In this document: positions 62,077 to 64,000 of the stretch, one piece after another | Layout of the letters: every line of letters begins with the position of its first letter | Numbering within the stretch: the stretch's first letter is position 1 | Source: Siphonodentalium dalli | Taxonomy: Eukaryota > Mollusca > Scaphopoda > Gadilida > Siphonodentaliidae | Length of the DNA: 64,000 bases | NCBI GenBank assembly: GCA_032622095.1 | Contig: CP136066.1 | Span: 44,777,835-44,841,834 of the forward strand | Reading direction: 5' to 3' | Translations under genes and position numbers: made by a program | The notes under the pieces: model-generated | Told to the model about the DNA's origin: nothing | Seen by the model: only the letters and a program-made list of their open reading frames with translations | Databases searched by the model: none

Positions 62077-63049
62077 GTAGGTCAAAGGTCGGGATGACAA
62101 ATTTACCGGAATGCAAAAATACAAATTTTCGTTGTCGAGTAATTTGTGTACAGTTTTCAACCAAATGAATCAAATAAAAGTTATATTATATGCATACTAG
62201 TCCCATATAATCATTTAAGTTATTGTATCGTCGCTAGTCAGTGAGTGGCTTGAGTGTTCTCCCCGTATCATCATAATATTTTAAGCGATCGTGTGTGCGA
62301 TCGGTTTAAAAATCCAGTATCCCTCAATTACTGTTTTTGATTACGGTAATTCGTAATTTAATTGACGCCATTTTATGGCTCCAGTCATAAATTCAATTTA
62401 TATCAAATTATTAACTTTTAAATTATTAAATTTTAAGATAGCCTATTAACCTGAGCGTTTACAGAATACATCTTCGACCCAAATTACTTATGTTTCTATA
62501 TATTATCGATATTAGATCGTTGTTGTCACCGGAAATTTAATGAAAATGGCGTACAGTACCCCTTTAAATAACAAATTTGAATAGTTGCGTGGGTATAAAA
62601 TAATAAATATGAACTGAAGACCCCTGTCCGAAAAGGCTTCTATCAATTAATATTGACTTTATTATGAATATGTTATTGGGCCCGTTTATTTGGCTATTTT
62701 TTAGAACAGACCATTCGTGTGATACCATATATATAGCGATTTAAACCACAGTCGCCATATTTTCTATTGTTCTCCCTTGCACAATATCCAGCCGATTACC
62801 CACTGGTAACAATAACTGAGCATTATTTTAACTTTAACTGGGAAATATTAAAATATTCCCCAGGTATTGTCATAACAATCACAAGTCATTATTTGGTGTG
62901 CTCTCCACTTGCTGACACACCCGAAGGTCAAATTGGTGTGACTAATCAATAAAATGAGAAACTGAACAGTGTTCGGTGATTACAATGCAGACTCCACTGT
63001 GTCGCCATAATCCGGTAATACGTTGTGGTCAGATTCACTATTCCGAACG
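62077..63049 (+). other. Gene 2 intron, no SRCR exon found
   Basis: I looked for the second half of SRCR 2 (G-S-I-L-L/W-D-x-V-x-C, GVRC patterns) and did not find it. The only recognised piece is TACAGTACCCCTTTAAA near 62555, an end fragment of the 39777-40118 foldback family. Confidence 0.5.
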
Positions 63050-63420
63050 TTAACCCTTTACCCAACATAACGGCCCTGTGCCAATGCATTCTCTTATATA
63101 TGCGAGTCGACCATAGGTCGCCTCGCATATATAAGAGAATGCATTGGCTTAACACATATTAAAAATGATAAAATTGTCAAAGAATGTAGAAAAATATTAT
63201 AAAAATTGTTAAAAAATGTAAGAAAAAATTATAAAATTGTTAAAGAATTTAAGAAAAAATGGTAAAAAGTGTTAAAAAAAGATTTTTTTTAGGCCAATGC
63301 ATTATCTTATATATGCTAGGCGACATATGGTCGACTCGCATATATAAGAGAATGCATTGGCACAGGGCATAACTGTTACCATCACAATGTGGTCAATGAA
63401 CCGGTTCCAATGATATCCGT
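63050..63420. mobile_element. piggyBac-like TTAA element with two hairpins, truncated at right
   Basis: Starts TTAA then CCCTTTACCCAACA, followed by hairpins at 63078-63147 and 63293-63362 and the flank ATAACTGTTACCATCACAAT and GAACCGGTTCCAATGATATC. This is the inverted counterpart of 38536-38841. The right terminal repeat is missing; a different hairpin follows. Confidence 0.75.
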
Positions 63421-63424
63421 ATAG

Positions 63425-63520
63425 GATATTCCCCGAGCTGTCGGGCATTCGGAGAAATAATTCACCGAGGCGAAGCCGAGGTGATTATTTGGACGAATGT
63501 CCGACAGCGAGGGGAATATC
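63425..63520. repeat. Foldback hairpin GATATTCCCCGAGCTGTCGG
   Basis: Arms GATATTCCCCGAGCTGTCGG and GCATTCGGAGAAATAATTCACC pair with CCGACAGCGAGGGGAATATC around the GGCGAAGCC loop. It is inserted at the end of the preceding element. Confidence 0.8.
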
Positions 63521-64000
63521 TGGCTTAATCCTCAGTATTTAAAGAATAACAAGACGAAATTTAATTTTACCTATAGTATTACTTTGAAATTTGTCAATGA
63601 CATTACAATGTATGATATATTCAACTAAAAGTCAATAAAAGTTTTAACAAAAAATGTGAACATGACCATTAAACAATTTCCGAATCTGTCAGACAAATAA
63701 AGATTTGTACGCAAATTCAGTTGCCACTTTAAATAGTGATCTGGAGATTTGGAATTAAAATTGTCATTAAAAATGTGTCAATCGCCACCCCCCCCCCCCC
63801 CCCTCCCCCGCCCCATGAAATATGGCCAATCCTGCTATATATCCTACTTAGCTGTGCATTTATAAACCAATATGAACACAATATTTACGACTCACATTAT
63901 GTTATATCTCAGATAACACATGGGCGGAAGTCTAATTGACACCAGTGCATATGTGCATGGACACCTTCCAGTTACAACAAACATTTAATTTGCTTGGCCT
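63521..64000. other. Intron sequence to window end, with a poly-C run
   Basis: A C run of about 17 is at 63787-63803. No exon was recognised. The window ends inside gene 2. Confidence 0.5.

Overview
This is eukaryotic, animal DNA. It is AT-rich and intron-dominated, with GT-AG splicing and extracellular-domain exons (PAN/Apple, C-type lectin, CUB, SRCR), in a sea of short DNA transposons, foldback hairpins and minisatellites. A tRNA-derived SINE ending in an (ATCA)n tail, a TTATC-tailed LINE end and many degenerate DNA transposons suggest a marine lophotrochozoan, most likely a mollusc (perhaps a bivalve). That taxon call is inference from repeat style only.

Two protein-coding genes can be supported, both on the + strand. 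Gene 1 (13284-36661) has four exons whose phases join perfectly (0/0, 1/1, 1/1) into a 263-residue secreted protein: signal peptide, PAN/Apple-like module, long-form C-type lectin domain with an EPD sugar-site motif. Gene 2 (40521 to beyond the window) has six visible exons, again all phase-compatible: signal peptide, a CUB domain split over two exons that lacks every cysteine, a complete six-cysteine (group A) SRCR domain over two exons, and the first half of a second SRCR domain. The rest lies past 64000. Both look like secreted or cell-surface recognition proteins of the innate-immunity or adhesion type.

Layout: 1-13.2 kb is intergenic and built of long-inverted-repeat elements, degenerate minisatellites and nested foldback elements; a 4.77-kb element with a TTA duplication sits inside a palindromic element. 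13.3-36.7 kb is gene 1. Its introns hold a 58-bp minisatellite, a TA-flanked transposon, a decayed LINE, an inverted-orientation 20-bp palindromic satellite inside terminal repeats, a 28-bp minisatellite of nearly 2 kb and a 1.4-kb palindrome. 36.7-40.5 kb is intergenic with TTAA-flanked MITEs. 40.5-64 kb is gene 2, whose introns hold a 29-bp minisatellite, a tandem array of six Helitron-like units, a 56-bp minisatellite, a duplicated promoter-like unit inside terminal inverted repeats, a pogo/Tigger-type MITE and an intact SINE with a 13-bp target duplication.

The most unusual observation is that two of the minisatellites are made from exon/intron junctions. The 58-bp array after gene 1 exon 2 and the 56-bp array after gene 2 exon 3 each repeat the last part of the exon plus its 5' splice site plus the start of the intron, giving about 34 and 9 tandem decoy donor sites. 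A third array in gene 2 intron 1 repeats ACTTACCT, which matches the 5' end of U1 snRNA and is the reverse complement of a donor. The second highlight is a six-unit Helitron-like tandem array inserted exactly between A and T inside a copy of a hairpin repeat that occurs through the right half of the window.
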